NCBI GenBank assembly: GCA_900541695.1
Contig: UQKL01000010.1
Span: 1-64,000 of the forward strand
Origin: an uncultured Collinsella sp.
GTDB taxonomy: Bacteria > Actinomycetota > Coriobacteriia > Coriobacteriales > Coriobacteriaceae
Direction of reading: 5' to 3'
Length of the DNA: 64,000 nucleotides
Position numbers and translations under genes: made by a program. Each line of letters starts with the position of its first letter. The stretch's first letter is position 1. The notes below the pieces were generated by a model. The model was given only the letters and a program-made list of their open reading frames with translations. It ran no database searches and had not been told where the DNA came from. Below are positions 1 through 7,700 of this stretch, one piece after another.

Positions 1-39
1 ACCCCGGAGGAGTACCGGAATCAGGCCCTTGCGGCCTAG
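1..39 (+). CDS. C-terminal end of an IS3-family (IS150-like) transposase, cut by the window edge
   Basis: Reading frame 1 gives TPEEYRNQALAA followed by TAG. The (S/T)PxEYRxQxLAA ending is typical of the rve-integrase OrfB of IS3-family insertion sequences. Only the last 12 codons are in the window, so completeness cannot be judged. The inverted-repeat-like end of the element follows at once (to about 77), which supports the reading. The family is known to move by a DDE integrase mechanism; the assignment here rests on this short tail and the adjacent terminus. Confidence 0.7.
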   Translation, partial: TPEEYRNQALAA

Positions 40-77
40 TCGCTATTTAGGGCGTCCAAGATTTGGGGCGCAGTTCA
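40..77 (+). mobile_element. Right terminus of the IS3-family element
   Basis: Read inward on the minus strand from 77, the DNA starts TGAACTGCGCCCCAAATCTT and continues GGAC. This matches the usual IS3/IS150-group end (TGAACTG, then a C-rich run, AAA and TTGGAC) with the terminal TG/CA. The left end lies outside the window, so target duplication cannot be checked. The element ends about 80 bp before the aroQ stop codon. Confidence 0.7.
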
Positions 78-159
78 TTGGTGGTCTGGGCTTTTTTCAT
101 CTTGTGTGTTGCTGGAGCCGAGCGCGAGCAAGCCGCTGCTGTTTGTTGGGGTTGGCATT

Positions 160-597
160 TTACTTTTCGAGATGCTCTTTCAGCAGCTCCAACGCGTGGG
201 CGTAGCCCTTCAGGCCCTCTCCGGTGATGGTGGCGAAGCAGGCCAGACGGGCGTAGCTCACCTGGCGGAAGTCTTCGCGGGTCTCGACTGCGCTAATGTG
301 GACCTCCACAGCCGGGATGGCGACGGCTTTGAGCGCGTCCAGGATGGCCACGCTTGTGTGCGTGTAGGCGGCCGGGTTGATGACGATGCCGTCGACCTTT
401 CCGTAAGCCTCCTGGATCTTGTCGACGATGCTGCCCTCGTGGTTAGACTGGAAGACCTCGACCTCGTCGAAGCCCTGTGCGGCACCCGCTTCCTGGCAGA
501 TCTGCACTAAGCGATCGTAGTTGTCGCTGCCGTAGATGCCTGGCTCGCGAATGCCGAGCATGTTGAGGTTGGGGCCGTTGATGACGAGTGCTTTCAT
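160..597 (-). CDS. aroQ: 3-dehydroquinate dehydratase, type II
   Basis: Third step of the shikimate pathway: dehydration of 3-dehydroquinate to 3-dehydroshikimate in the cytosol. The 145-residue length is standard for the dodecameric type II enzyme. The N-terminus shows the family pattern INGPNLNMLGIREPGIYG with the catalytic Tyr of the lid loop, then NHEGSIVDKIQ, the NPAAYTHTSVA active-site segment and VEVHIS. The reading frame extends upstream, but the ATG at 595-597 is chosen because AAAGGAAG precedes it and homology starts there. It is the last gene of the minus-strand aro operon, separated from aroE/aroK by a strong hairpin at 619-659 that could reduce read-through. Confidence 0.95.
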   Translation of the reverse strand: MKALVINGPNLNMLGIREPGIYGSDNYDRLVQICQEAGAAQGFDEVEVFQSNHEGSIVDKIQEAYGKVDGIVINPAAYTHTSVAILDALKAVAIPAVEVHISAVETREDFRQVSYARLACFATITGEGLKGYAHALELLKEHLEK

Positions 598-618
598 GGT
601 TGCTTCCTTTGCGGTTGG

Positions 619-659
619 AAAACCACCACAAAGGTGCCTGTCCCCTTTGTGGTGGTTTT
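619..659. repeat. Perfect 16-bp inverted repeat (hairpin) between aroEK and aroQ, GGGGACAGGC type
   Basis: The arms AAAACCACCACAAAGG (619-634) and CCTTTGTGGTGGTTTT (644-659) are exact complements with a 9-nt loop. On the minus strand the loop region reads GGGGACAGGCACC. The hairpin starts two bases after the aroEK stop and its 3' arm ends in TTTT, so it could act as a partial intrinsic terminator in the operon. The core GGGGACAGGC recurs in the inverted repeat at 61884-61943, which suggests a dispersed repeat family. Confidence 0.75.
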
Positions 660-661
660 GG

Positions 662-1912
662 TTAGAGAGCGGGTGGGAGGGTGTCGAGGAGGGCTTGGGC
701 GGTGTTGGTGGCGCAGTCGCGTGAGTCGATAATGCAGTCGGCCCAGGCGCAGTAGCGCGGCATACGCTGCTCGGCCAGCTTGTCGATGCCATCGCGGGCG
801 GTGATGGGGCGGCCCTTGTGGGCGAGCTCGTCGAGCTTGCGGTTGAGCATCACAATCTGGCTGTTCTGGTGCAGCAGCGGATAGTTCTCGTCACGCGTGA
901 CCACGCCGCCGCCGGTGGAAAGCACCAGGCCGCTGCGCTTGGAGATGTCGGCCAGGGCCGCCGTCTCCTGCTCGCGGAAGGCCGCCTCGCCGCGCTCGAT
1001 GATATAGTCGGCACAGGGCATGCCGAGGCGTTCCTCGAGGGCGCGGTCCAGGTCGATGTGCTCGCGACCCGTCAGCATTGCGATCTGCTCGCCCACGCGG
1101 GTTTTGCCCGAACTCGGCATGCCGATCAGCGCGATGTTCTGTTCGCGACGTGACAAGCGCTCCGTTACGTCCAGGATGCGCTCGCGCGGGGTGACCTGGC
1201 CGGTATAGCGCTCGACGGCCTGTGCCGCCTGGGCAACGAGCATCAGCAGGCCGCCGATGCAGGGGATGCCGCGGCGCTCAGCCTCGAGCATCAGACCCGT
1301 GCGGGCGGGGTTGTAGACAATGTCGATGACGCCCTCGAGTGCATCGAGGCCTTCGAGCGTGCAAGGCGCGTCGGGGCAGTGGGGGAACATACCGGCAGGC
1401 GTGCAGTTGACGAGTAAGGCGGCGTCGGACTGCTGCGCGATGTTGCCGTAGTTGACCTCGCTCGTGCGACCCACGGGCACAACGATGGCGCCCAGGTCTC
1501 CCAGCACCATGCTTGCCGTGGTGCCGGCGCCGCCGGTGGCGCCAAGTACGAGGACCTTCTTGCCGGCAACCTCTACGCCCAGCTTCTCGACCAGGCACTG
1601 AAAACCAAAGTAGTCGGTGTTGTCGCCGCGCAGGCGACCGTTGGGCAGGCGCGTGATGGTGTTGACGTTTCCCATGCGCTTGGCGAGTGGACTCAGCTCG
1701 TCCAGGTACTCCATGACGGCGCGCTTGTAAGGGATAGTCACGTTGGTGCCCTCCCACTCGTTGCCCGTCATAAAGGCCGCGAGGTCCTCGGGCTCGCGCT
1801 CAAAACGCACGTACTCAAGCCCCGCCAGCTCCTTGTAGATGGTTGGGGTGTAGCTGTGGCCCAGCACGCGGCCCAGCACGCCGTAGGGGCAGGTTGCGGC
1901 GGTATCGGTCAT
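662..1912 (-). CDS. aroE/aroK: Fused shikimate dehydrogenase - shikimate kinase
   Basis: A 416-residue two-domain protein that combines shikimate pathway steps 4 and 5. Residues 1-250 form an AroE domain: GHSYTP substrate loop, NVTIPYK with catalytic K63, GDNTD with D100, Rossmann loop LGATGGAGTT (123-132) and NCTPAGM. Residues 258-416 form a shikimate kinase: Walker A GMPSSGKT (264-271), IDLD (287-290), FRE near 312, and GGGVVTR (334-340). Both active sites look intact. The ATG at 1910-1912 directly follows the pheA stop codon (TAGATG), which points to translational coupling. The two activities are separate proteins in most bacteria, so channelling or matched expression is a plausible reason for the fusion. 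Confidence 0.95.
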   Translation of the reverse strand: MTDTAATCPYGVLGRVLGHSYTPTIYKELAGLEYVRFEREPEDLAAFMTGNEWEGTNVTIPYKRAVMEYLDELSPLAKRMGNVNTITRLPNGRLRGDNTDYFGFQCLVEKLGVEVAGKKVLVLGATGGAGTTASMVLGDLGAIVVPVGRTSEVNYGNIAQQSDAALLVNCTPAGMFPHCPDAPCTLEGLDALEGVIDIVYNPARTGLMLEAERRGIPCIGGLLMLVAQAAQAVERYTGQVTPRERILDVTERLSRREQNIALIGMPSSGKTRVGEQIAMLTGREHIDLDRALEERLGMPCADYIIERGEAAFREQETAALADISKRSGLVLSTGGGVVTRDENYPLLHQNSQIVMLNRKLDELAHKGRPITARDGIDKLAEQRMPRYCAWADCIIDSRDCATNTAQALLDTLPPAL

Positions 1913-3058
1913 CTAGAGCACCTCCGTGTAGCTGCCAAAGTAGGTAAAGCTCTCGCACACGTCGTCGATGGAATCGAGCAGGTCGTCGAGGGCCTTGCTG
2001 CCAAAGGGGCAGTCCAGATCAAAGTAGAACATAAACTCAAAGTCGCGACCGGGGATGGGGCGGCTCTCGAGCTTGATGAGGTTGATGTTGAGTGCGTAGA
2101 AGCGCTCGAGCACGCGATAGAGGGCGCCCGGCTCGTTGGCCGTGGTGATCATGAGCGAGGTACGGTTGGCACCGGGATAGACGCGCGGCTCGCGGCTGAT
2201 GACGACAAAGCGCGTGTAGTTGTTGTCCGAGTCCTGGATGTTGGGCTCCAGCACCTCCAGGCCATAGAGTGCCGCGCAGCTGCGCGATGCGATGGCGGCA
2301 ACATCGGTGCGCTCGGAGCTGGCGACCATCTCGGCCGACATGGCGGTGTTGGGGTACTTGGTGGCGTGCAGGTCGTGGTTCTCGATAAAGCCGGCGCACT
2401 GGGCAATGGCTTGGCCGTGGCTGTAGACCTCGCGCACGTCGGCGAGCTTGGTGCCGGGCTTGACGAGCAAGTTGTGGTCGATCTTGAGGCGAAGCGAGCG
2501 CACGATGTGGAAGTCGAACTGGGCGAGCAGGTCGTAGACGGCGTTGACCGAGCCGGCGGTGGAGTTTTCTATGGGCAGTACGCCAAACTCGCAGAAGCCG
2601 TCGCGCACAGCGCGCATAACGCCTTCGAAGGTCTCGAAAAACGCGATGTCGGGCACGTCGAAGAGCTTGCACGCGGCGATTTGACTGTAAGCGCCCTCAA
2701 CGCCCTGGCAAGCGACGGTGGCAGTTTGAGGGAAGGGCGTGTCGGAGGCTGCAGCCGTGGCGTGGGCCTTTTGCGAGACAGTGATGCCCTTGAGTTCGTT
2801 GATGTAGCGCTGCTGCTCGGCCTTGCTCATGCTCATGAGGAGACGGAACAGGGTGATGGTCTGCGCCTCGTAGCGCTCGGGCGCGCGGCTGGCGAGGTTG
2901 TTGAGTTTGGAGCGCTCGCGGGCGGGGTCAAAGACAGCCTTGCCCATCTCGATCTTTGATTTGGCGACCTCGGTGGCAATGTCCATACGCTCGACAAAGC
3001 TGTTTAGGAGCGTGGTGTCGATGCCATCGATGGTCTGGCGAATATCGGCAAGGTCCAT
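1913..3058 (-). CDS. pheA: Bifunctional chorismate mutase / prephenate dehydratase (P-protein)
   Basis: Converts chorismate to prephenate and then phenylpyruvate, on the way to phenylalanine. Of 381 residues, 1-90 are an AroQ-type chorismate mutase helix bundle (DIRQTIDGID, AKSKIEMG, DPARERSKL). About 113-295 is the prephenate dehydratase domain (QGVEGAYSQ, PIENSTAGSVN, NNYTRFVVIS). The C-terminus is an ACT regulatory domain (NEPGALYRVL, ESRPIPG) that in this family binds Phe for feedback inhibition. The ATG at 3056-3058 is chosen over an upstream frame extension that runs through a repeat; GAAAGGGG precedes it. The 169-bp gap to aroC holds the REP pair. Confidence 0.95.
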   Translation of the reverse strand: MDLADIRQTIDGIDTTLLNSFVERMDIATEVAKSKIEMGKAVFDPARERSKLNNLASRAPERYEAQTITLFRLLMSMSKAEQQRYINELKGITVSQKAHATAAASDTPFPQTATVACQGVEGAYSQIAACKLFDVPDIAFFETFEGVMRAVRDGFCEFGVLPIENSTAGSVNAVYDLLAQFDFHIVRSLRLKIDHNLLVKPGTKLADVREVYSHGQAIAQCAGFIENHDLHATKYPNTAMSAEMVASSERTDVAAIASRSCAALYGLEVLEPNIQDSDNNYTRFVVISREPRVYPGANRTSLMITTANEPGALYRVLERFYALNINLIKLESRPIPGRDFEFMFYFDLDCPFGSKALDDLLDSIDDVCESFTYFGSYTEVL

Positions 3059-3085
3059 AGGGACCCCTTTCGTGAATGGTTGCCT

Positions 3086-3123
3086 GGGGTAGTTAATTTG
3101 GGACGGGGCTTTTTTAGCTACCC
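3086..3123 (+). repeat. REP unit 1 (left arm of the REP pair in the aro operon)
   Basis: The unit has a terminal stem GGGTAGTTAA / TTAGCTACCC (one G-T pair) around a core TTTGGGACGGGGCT. Nearly the same unit occurs at 28900, 29828 and, inverted, at 3176 and 29916. The small palindromic unit with a G-rich core fits the REP definition. Its partner at 3176-3213 is its reverse complement except for one base. Confidence 0.85.
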
Positions 3124-3175
3124 TTTGACTGTCGGCGAATCGATGGGTGCCGGGGCAAATATGAACCGGTATATG

Positions 3176-3213
3176 GGGGTAGCTAAAATAGCCCCGTCCC
3201 AAATTAACTACCC
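3176..3213 (-). repeat. REP unit 2 (inverted right arm of the aro-operon pair)
   Basis: Reverse complement of unit 1 apart from one position in the T run (TATTTT against TTTTTT). The orientation-defining core reads GGGACGGGGC on the minus strand. Confidence 0.85.
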
Positions 3214-3227
3214 TTGGGGTTGGTGGA

Positions 3228-4325
3228 CTAAAGCTGGCCTGCGTCCTCGAGGAGGGCATCCCAGATGGCCAGCGCTGCGGCTGCCTCGGCTACGGGGACA
3301 GCTCGGGGGACGATACAGGGATCGTGACGGCCGTGCACCGAGAGTTCGGCATTTTCCATGGCGTCCATGTCTACGGTCTGCTGCTCGCGGCCAATTGAGG
3401 GCGTCGGCTTTACGGCCATCCGCCACATGACGGGCGCGCCGGTCGAAATACCGCCCAGGATGCCGCCGGCGTTGTTGGACTCGACCTTGATCTCGCCGGT
3501 CTCGGCATCGATGCGATACGGATCGTTGTTTTCGCTGCCGCGCATGGCGGCCACGGCAAAGCCCATGCCAAACTCCACGCCCTTTACGGCGGGAATGCCA
3601 AACGCGATTTGCGCGATGCGGTTCTCGATGCCGTCGAACATGGGGTCGCCGATGCCCGCGGGAAGCCCGTAGATGCCGCACTCCACGATGCCGCCGATGC
3701 TGTCGAGTTCGTCGCGCGCGGCTAGGATCTCCTCGCGCATGCGACCGGCTGCGGTGGCGTCAATGCACGGCAGATCGTTCGTAAGGATTGCCTTACGGTC
3801 GGCCTCGCGATAGACCATATCGTCCATAGGCAGGTCGGAGATGCCGCCGATCTGCGCGACGTGCGCCATGACCTGAATGCCGCGGGCCTCAAGTGCCTGC
3901 AGCGCAATGCCGCCGGCGATGCATAAGGGGGCCGTTAGGCGGCCGGAAAAATGCCCGCCACCAGCGACATCGTGCATGTTGTGATACTTCACGCGCGCAG
4001 GGAAGTCCGCATGTCCGGGACGGGGCTTGCGGCGCAGCTCGGAGTAATCATTGGAGCGCGTGTTGGTGTTCTCGATAATCGCGGCGATGGGCGCGCCGGT
4101 GGTATGTCCATCGACAACACCGGCGATGATGTGGGCGGCGTCGGCCTCGCGGCGTTTGGTCGCGGTCTCGTCGCGACCGGGGGCGCGACGGTCGAGGAAG
4201 GCCTGCAGCTTCTCCTGGTCCACGGCGATGCCCGCCGGGATGCCATCGAGCGAGCAGCCGATAGCGGGAGAGTGCGACTGGCCGAAGATGCTTAAGTGCA
4301 AGACGTTGCCAAAGGTCGAGGACAT
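3228..4325 (-). CDS. aroC: Chorismate synthase
   Basis: Last shikimate step: 1,4-elimination of phosphate from EPSP to give chorismate, requiring reduced FMN. At 365 residues it has normal length. Signature 1 appears as GQSHSPAIGCSLDGIPAGI (residues 14-32) with the catalytic His; the usual Glu before Ser is Gln here, as in a subset of the family. Signature 3 is GGILGGISTGAP followed by KPTPSI, and RPGHADF is present near residue 100. The start ATG (4323-4325) sits one base after the aroA stop codon, so aroA and aroC are tightly coupled. Downstream the transcript enters the REP pair before pheA. Confidence 0.95.
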   Translation of the reverse strand: MSSTFGNVLHLSIFGQSHSPAIGCSLDGIPAGIAVDQEKLQAFLDRRAPGRDETATKRREADAAHIIAGVVDGHTTGAPIAAIIENTNTRSNDYSELRRKPRPGHADFPARVKYHNMHDVAGGGHFSGRLTAPLCIAGGIALQALEARGIQVMAHVAQIGGISDLPMDDMVYREADRKAILTNDLPCIDATAAGRMREEILAARDELDSIGGIVECGIYGLPAGIGDPMFDGIENRIAQIAFGIPAVKGVEFGMGFAVAAMRGSENNDPYRIDAETGEIKVESNNAGGILGGISTGAPVMWRMAVKPTPSIGREQQTVDMDAMENAELSVHGRHDPCIVPRAVPVAEAAAALAIWDALLEDAGQL

Positions 4326-4326
4326 G

Positions 4327-5646
4327 CTATTCCTCCTCGAGCGTGACCTTGCCGCCCAGTAGGCGGTAGTGGTCGAAGAAATCGGGATAGGACTTGTTGA
4401 CGGCCTCGGCGCCGTGGATCACGACCTCGCCGGTGGCGCGGCTCGCGGCGATGGCGGCCATCATGGCGATGCGGTGGTCGTTGTGCGAATCGACCTCGCC
4501 TCCGGTGAAGGCATCGACACCCTTGATGATGAGGTCGTCACCGGCGATGCGCACCTGCGCTCCCAGCGCGGTGAGCTCGCGGGTGGTGGTGACCAGACGG
4601 TCAGATTCCTTGATGCGCAGGCGTGCGCAGTCACGGATGAACGTGCGGCCCTGAGCCAGCGATGCCACGGCCGAGATGACGGGCACCAGGTCCGGAATGT
4701 CGTGGGCGCTCATCTCAAAGCCGGCGAGCTTGTCGGACTGCACGGTGGCGGCGTTGGTGGAGCGCACGATGCGGGCACCAAAGCGCGAAAGCGCGGCGAG
4801 CACGTTGCGGTCGCCCTGTGCGGAGCTCAGCGACACGCCCTCGACGGTGATGGGGTCGGTGCCGATGGCGCCGGCGCACAGCCAAAAGGCGGCGTTGGAC
4901 CAGTCGCCCTCGACGGCCACGCTGCCGGGCGTGCGGTACGAGCCGCTGCTCACACGGAAGTTCGTGACCTCGGGCTGACCGTCCTTGGCGGGAATGCGCT
5001 CGACGTTGACCTCGACGCCAAAGGCCTTCATGGCCTGGATCGTCAGGTTGATGTAGGGGCGGCTCTCAATGAGGCCGGTCACCTGCACACAGGAGGGCTG
5101 GGCGAGCAACGGGGCTGCCAGCAGCAGGCCCGAGATGTACTGCGAGCTCACGTTGCCCGGCAGCACAAAGGTGCCCGGGCGCATGCGGCCGCTCGTCTTG
5201 AGCGGAAAACCGCCCAGACCCTGTAGGTCGCAGCCGGCGGCGATAATCTCGTCCGAGAGCGGGGACAGCGGGCGGGCGCCAAGGCGGCCCTGGCCCACGA
5301 AGGTGGCATCCGCACCCAGCGCGCAGGCGACGGGCAACATAAAGCGGAGCGTGGAGCCGCTTTCGCCGCAGTCGAGCGTCCCGCCGGCAAGGGCCTTGAG
5401 CAGGCCAAACTCAACACTCTTCATAGTGGGATGGACCTGGAAGCCATCCTCGACGGTCTCGATGCGAGCGCCCAGTGCCGTAAGGCAACGCACCGTAGCC
5501 TCGATGTCGGCGCAGGTGGTGTTGCAGGTAACGTGCGTCTCGCCGTTGGCAAGCGCAGCGCAGATGATGAGGCGATGCGCCATCGACTTGGACGCGATGG
5601 CGGGAACGGTGCCCTTAAGCGGGGACGGGGTGATGCGGGCTAGCAT
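4327..5646 (-). CDS. aroA: 3-phosphoshikimate 1-carboxyvinyltransferase (EPSP synthase)
   Basis: Transfers enolpyruvate from PEP to shikimate-3-phosphate, the sixth shikimate step. It has 439 residues, slightly longer than the common 427. Visible motifs are ASKSMAHR with substrate-binding K20, CGESGSTLRF near 95 in place of the NAGTAMR pattern of glyphosate-sensitive class I enzymes, SSQYISGLL, and SHNDHRIAMM near the C-terminus. The frame is open upstream, but the ATG at 5644-5646 is used because homology begins with MLARITPSPLKG. This start lies inside the end of aroB (7-bp overlap), so it is probably translated by coupling. Confidence 0.95.
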   Translation of the reverse strand: MLARITPSPLKGTVPAIASKSMAHRLIICAALANGETHVTCNTTCADIEATVRCLTALGARIETVEDGFQVHPTMKSVEFGLLKALAGGTLDCGESGSTLRFMLPVACALGADATFVGQGRLGARPLSPLSDEIIAAGCDLQGLGGFPLKTSGRMRPGTFVLPGNVSSQYISGLLLAAPLLAQPSCVQVTGLIESRPYINLTIQAMKAFGVEVNVERIPAKDGQPEVTNFRVSSGSYRTPGSVAVEGDWSNAAFWLCAGAIGTDPITVEGVSLSSAQGDRNVLAALSRFGARIVRSTNAATVQSDKLAGFEMSAHDIPDLVPVISAVASLAQGRTFIRDCARLRIKESDRLVTTTRELTALGAQVRIAGDDLIIKGVDAFTGGEVDSHNDHRIAMMAAIAASRATGEVVIHGAEAVNKSYPDFFDHYRLLGGKVTLEEE

Positions 5647-6746
5647 GCGAATGCGTCTCCCTTCTGGCCGAGGCCCTCGGCAATGAGTTCGTGGAAAGTG
5701 GAAAGCGGCGTGCGGTCGATGCTGCAGCGGCCGATGCCGTGCGGAATCACCAGGTCGATGGTGTCGCCCGCGCGCTTCTTGTCGTGGAGCGCCTCGGCAA
5801 AAACGGCATCGGCATCTAGGTCGCAGCGGGTCTTGAGGCCATGGCGGGCGCAGAGCTCCTCGATACGACCGGGCAGTGCAGCATCGCAAATGCCGTGCAG
5901 AGCCGCGGCGCGCGTGATGATGCCCATGCCGATCGACACACAGTTGCCGTGTCCGAGCTCAAAGTGCTCGCAGGCCTCGACGGCGTGTCCGGCGCTGTGT
6001 CCAAAGTTGAGGAGCTTGCGCTGGTTGATCTCGCGCTCGTCGGCAACGACCACGGCGCGCTTGATGTCGATATTGCGGGCGATGATGAGCGCTACGCGCG
6101 CCACATCGCGGTTGAGCAGCTCCAGCGTGAGTGGGGTCTTCTCCAGCTCGGCGAAAAGCTCCGGGTCGGCGATCACGGCGTGCTTGACGACCTCGCCGCA
6201 GCCGTCGGCGAACTGCTCGGGCGTGAGGGTGGCCAGGCACCCCACGTCGGCGATAACCACGCTCGGCTGCCAAAAGGCGCCGGCCAAGTTCTTGCCTGCA
6301 GCCAGGTCGATGGCGGTCTTGCCACCCACCGACGAATCCACCATGGCGAGCAGGCTCGTCGGGATCTGCACAAACTTGCAGCCGCGCATGTAGGTGGCGG
6401 CCACAAAGCCCGCCACGTCGCCCACGACGCCGCCACCGAGTGCCACGATCACGTCGGAGCGCGAAAGCTCGTGCTCTGCCACAAACTCCATAATGGCAAC
6501 ATAGGTTTCGGCGCGCTTATGGGCCTCTCCGGCCTCGAAGGTGCAGATGCTCACCTCGTAGCCTGACGCCTCCAGGCTCTGCTTAACGGGCATCTGGTAG
6601 AGCGGGCCCACGTTGGTGTCCGTCACGATGACGGCCTTGGTACCGCCGGCAGTGGCGCGCACGAGTGGTCCCGCCTGCTCCAGCAAAAACGTGCCAACAT
6701 GCACCTGGTAGGGGCGTGCAGTGTCGATATCGATGGTAATCGCCAT
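5640..6746 (-). CDS. aroB: 3-dehydroquinate synthase
   Basis: Second shikimate step: NAD- and metal-dependent cyclisation of DAHP to 3-dehydroquinate. The 368-residue protein shows the NAD-binding GGGVVGDVAGF (104-114), MVDSSVGGKTAID (135-147), and metal ligands E185 (DGCGEVVKHA), H250 (NFGHSAGHA) and H266 (LGHGNCV). The ATG at 6744-6746 is preceded by AAAGGA. Its 3' end overlaps aroA by 7 bp. It sits between tyrA and aroA in the operon. Confidence 0.96.
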   Translation of the reverse strand: MAITIDIDTARPYQVHVGTFLLEQAGPLVRATAGGTKAVIVTDTNVGPLYQMPVKQSLEASGYEVSICTFEAGEAHKRAETYVAIMEFVAEHELSRSDVIVALGGGVVGDVAGFVAATYMRGCKFVQIPTSLLAMVDSSVGGKTAIDLAAGKNLAGAFWQPSVVIADVGCLATLTPEQFADGCGEVVKHAVIADPELFAELEKTPLTLELLNRDVARVALIIARNIDIKRAVVVADEREINQRKLLNFGHSAGHAVEACEHFELGHGNCVSIGMGIITRAAALHGICDAALPGRIEELCARHGLKTRCDLDADAVFAEALHDKKRAGDTIDLVIPHGIGRCSIDRTPLSTFHELIAEGLGQKGDAFAC

Positions 6747-6782
6747 AAGCTTCGGTCCTTTCGACCTGGCGTGATGGGTGGT

Positions 6783-7697
6783 CTAGTGGGAGGTCTCGTC
6801 GTCGAGCGCGCGCTTAATGCGGTCGCCCTCGGCAAGGAGATTCTCCAGATAGCGCTGGTCGCGGTCCTTGAGCGCACGGCTGTAGGCGCCGAGCGATTCG
6901 ATCAGATGGTCGATCTCGTAGGCGAGCGCGTCGGCGTCGTCGATCATGAGCTCGGACCACATTTGCGGGTTGAGGTGCGCCACGCGGGTGAGATCGCGGT
7001 AGCTACCGGCCGAAAAGCCGTGGTGGACCTGGGCGGTGGGGCTTTTGACGTAGGCGTTGGACACCACGTGCGCAAGCTGGCTCGTGAAGGCGATGACGCG
7101 GTCGTGCTCGGCGGCGCTGGTCACGCTGAACTTGCCAAAGCCCAAGGGGCGCACCATCTCGCGCACCTGGCCCAAAAGCTCCAGTTTGAGCGCATCGTCC
7201 ACCGCGGGCGGCACGAGCACGAGTGGCGCGCCCTGGAACAGGTCGGCGCGGGAGTGTGCGTAGCCCGAGTACTGCGTGCCCGCCATGGGGTGTGCGCCCA
7301 CAAAGTAAAAGCCGTGCTCACGGGCAAGCTCAAAGGCACGTTCGCACACGATGCCCTTGACGCCCACGGTGTCGATCACCACGGGACCCATGATGGCCTC
7401 GGTGTCGGTGGCGTCGGCGAGGGCCTGGGCATGCGCCTCGAGCCACTCGATGCAGGCCTCGGGGTAGCAAGCCAGGACGATGATGTCGCATTCGCCGAGT
7501 GTCTTGTCGTTGAGCTCTCCGGCGACAGTGCCCATGCTGGCGGCCGTCATGACATCGTCATCGGGGTCCCAGGCCAGCACGCGGACGCCCGCCTGGGCAT
7601 AGCCGCGGGCAAAGCTACCGCCGATGAGGCCAAGGCCGACGATACCGGCGCACTTGGGGCCGCCCTGGTTAACGCGCGCGTTTCTCACCGTACCCAT
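6783..7697 (-). CDS. tyrA: Prephenate dehydrogenase
   Basis: Oxidative decarboxylation of prephenate to 4-hydroxyphenylpyruvate, the committed step to tyrosine. Of 304 residues, the N-terminus carries the Rossmann loop GIVGLGLIGGS (18-28) and an Asp (WDPDDD) that would select NAD. The central GAHPMAGTQYSG holds the conserved catalytic-region His, followed by the all-helical dimerisation domain. No ACT domain is visible, so feedback by Tyr through ACT is unlikely. It lies three bases downstream of the DAHP synthase stop codon and 36 bp upstream of aroB. Arogenate dehydrogenase activity cannot be excluded from sequence alone. Confidence 0.92.
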   Translation of the reverse strand: MGTVRNARVNQGGPKCAGIVGLGLIGGSFARGYAQAGVRVLAWDPDDDVMTAASMGTVAGELNDKTLGECDIIVLACYPEACIEWLEAHAQALADATDTEAIMGPVVIDTVGVKGIVCERAFELAREHGFYFVGAHPMAGTQYSGYAHSRADLFQGAPLVLVPPAVDDALKLELLGQVREMVRPLGFGKFSVTSAAEHDRVIAFTSQLAHVVSNAYVKSPTAQVHHGFSAGSYRDLTRVAHLNPQMWSELMIDDADALAYEIDHLIESLGAYSRALKDRDQRYLENLLAEGDRIKRALDDETSH

Positions 7698-7700
7698 GGG

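Larger units (their letters stand above)
3086..3213. repeat. Paired inverted REPs (BIME-like element) between aroC and pheA
   Basis: Two REP units in opposite orientation (3086-3123 and 3176-3213) flank a spacer of about 52 nt. The whole can fold into a long hairpin with arms of about 38 bp. The spacer starts TTTGACTGTCGGCGAAT, and a related spacer (TTTGGCTGACGGTGAAT) sits between the pair at 29828-29952. The mobile unit therefore appears to include the spacer. It lies inside the minus-strand operon, 15 bases downstream of the aroC stop and 28 bases upstream of the pheA start, so its RNA hairpin could change pheA, aroEK and aroQ levels. Confidence 0.85.

Noticed and set aside
598..792. N-terminal extension of aroQ to an upstream start
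   Set aside because: The extension crosses the 619-659 hairpin and the end of aroEK, has no homology, and the ATG at 597 has a ribosome-binding site.
3086..3213. Reading the REP pair as a CRISPR fragment or simple terminator
   Set aside because: There are only two inverted units, not direct repeats with unique spacers, and the spacer itself is conserved at the second locus, unlike a terminator loop.
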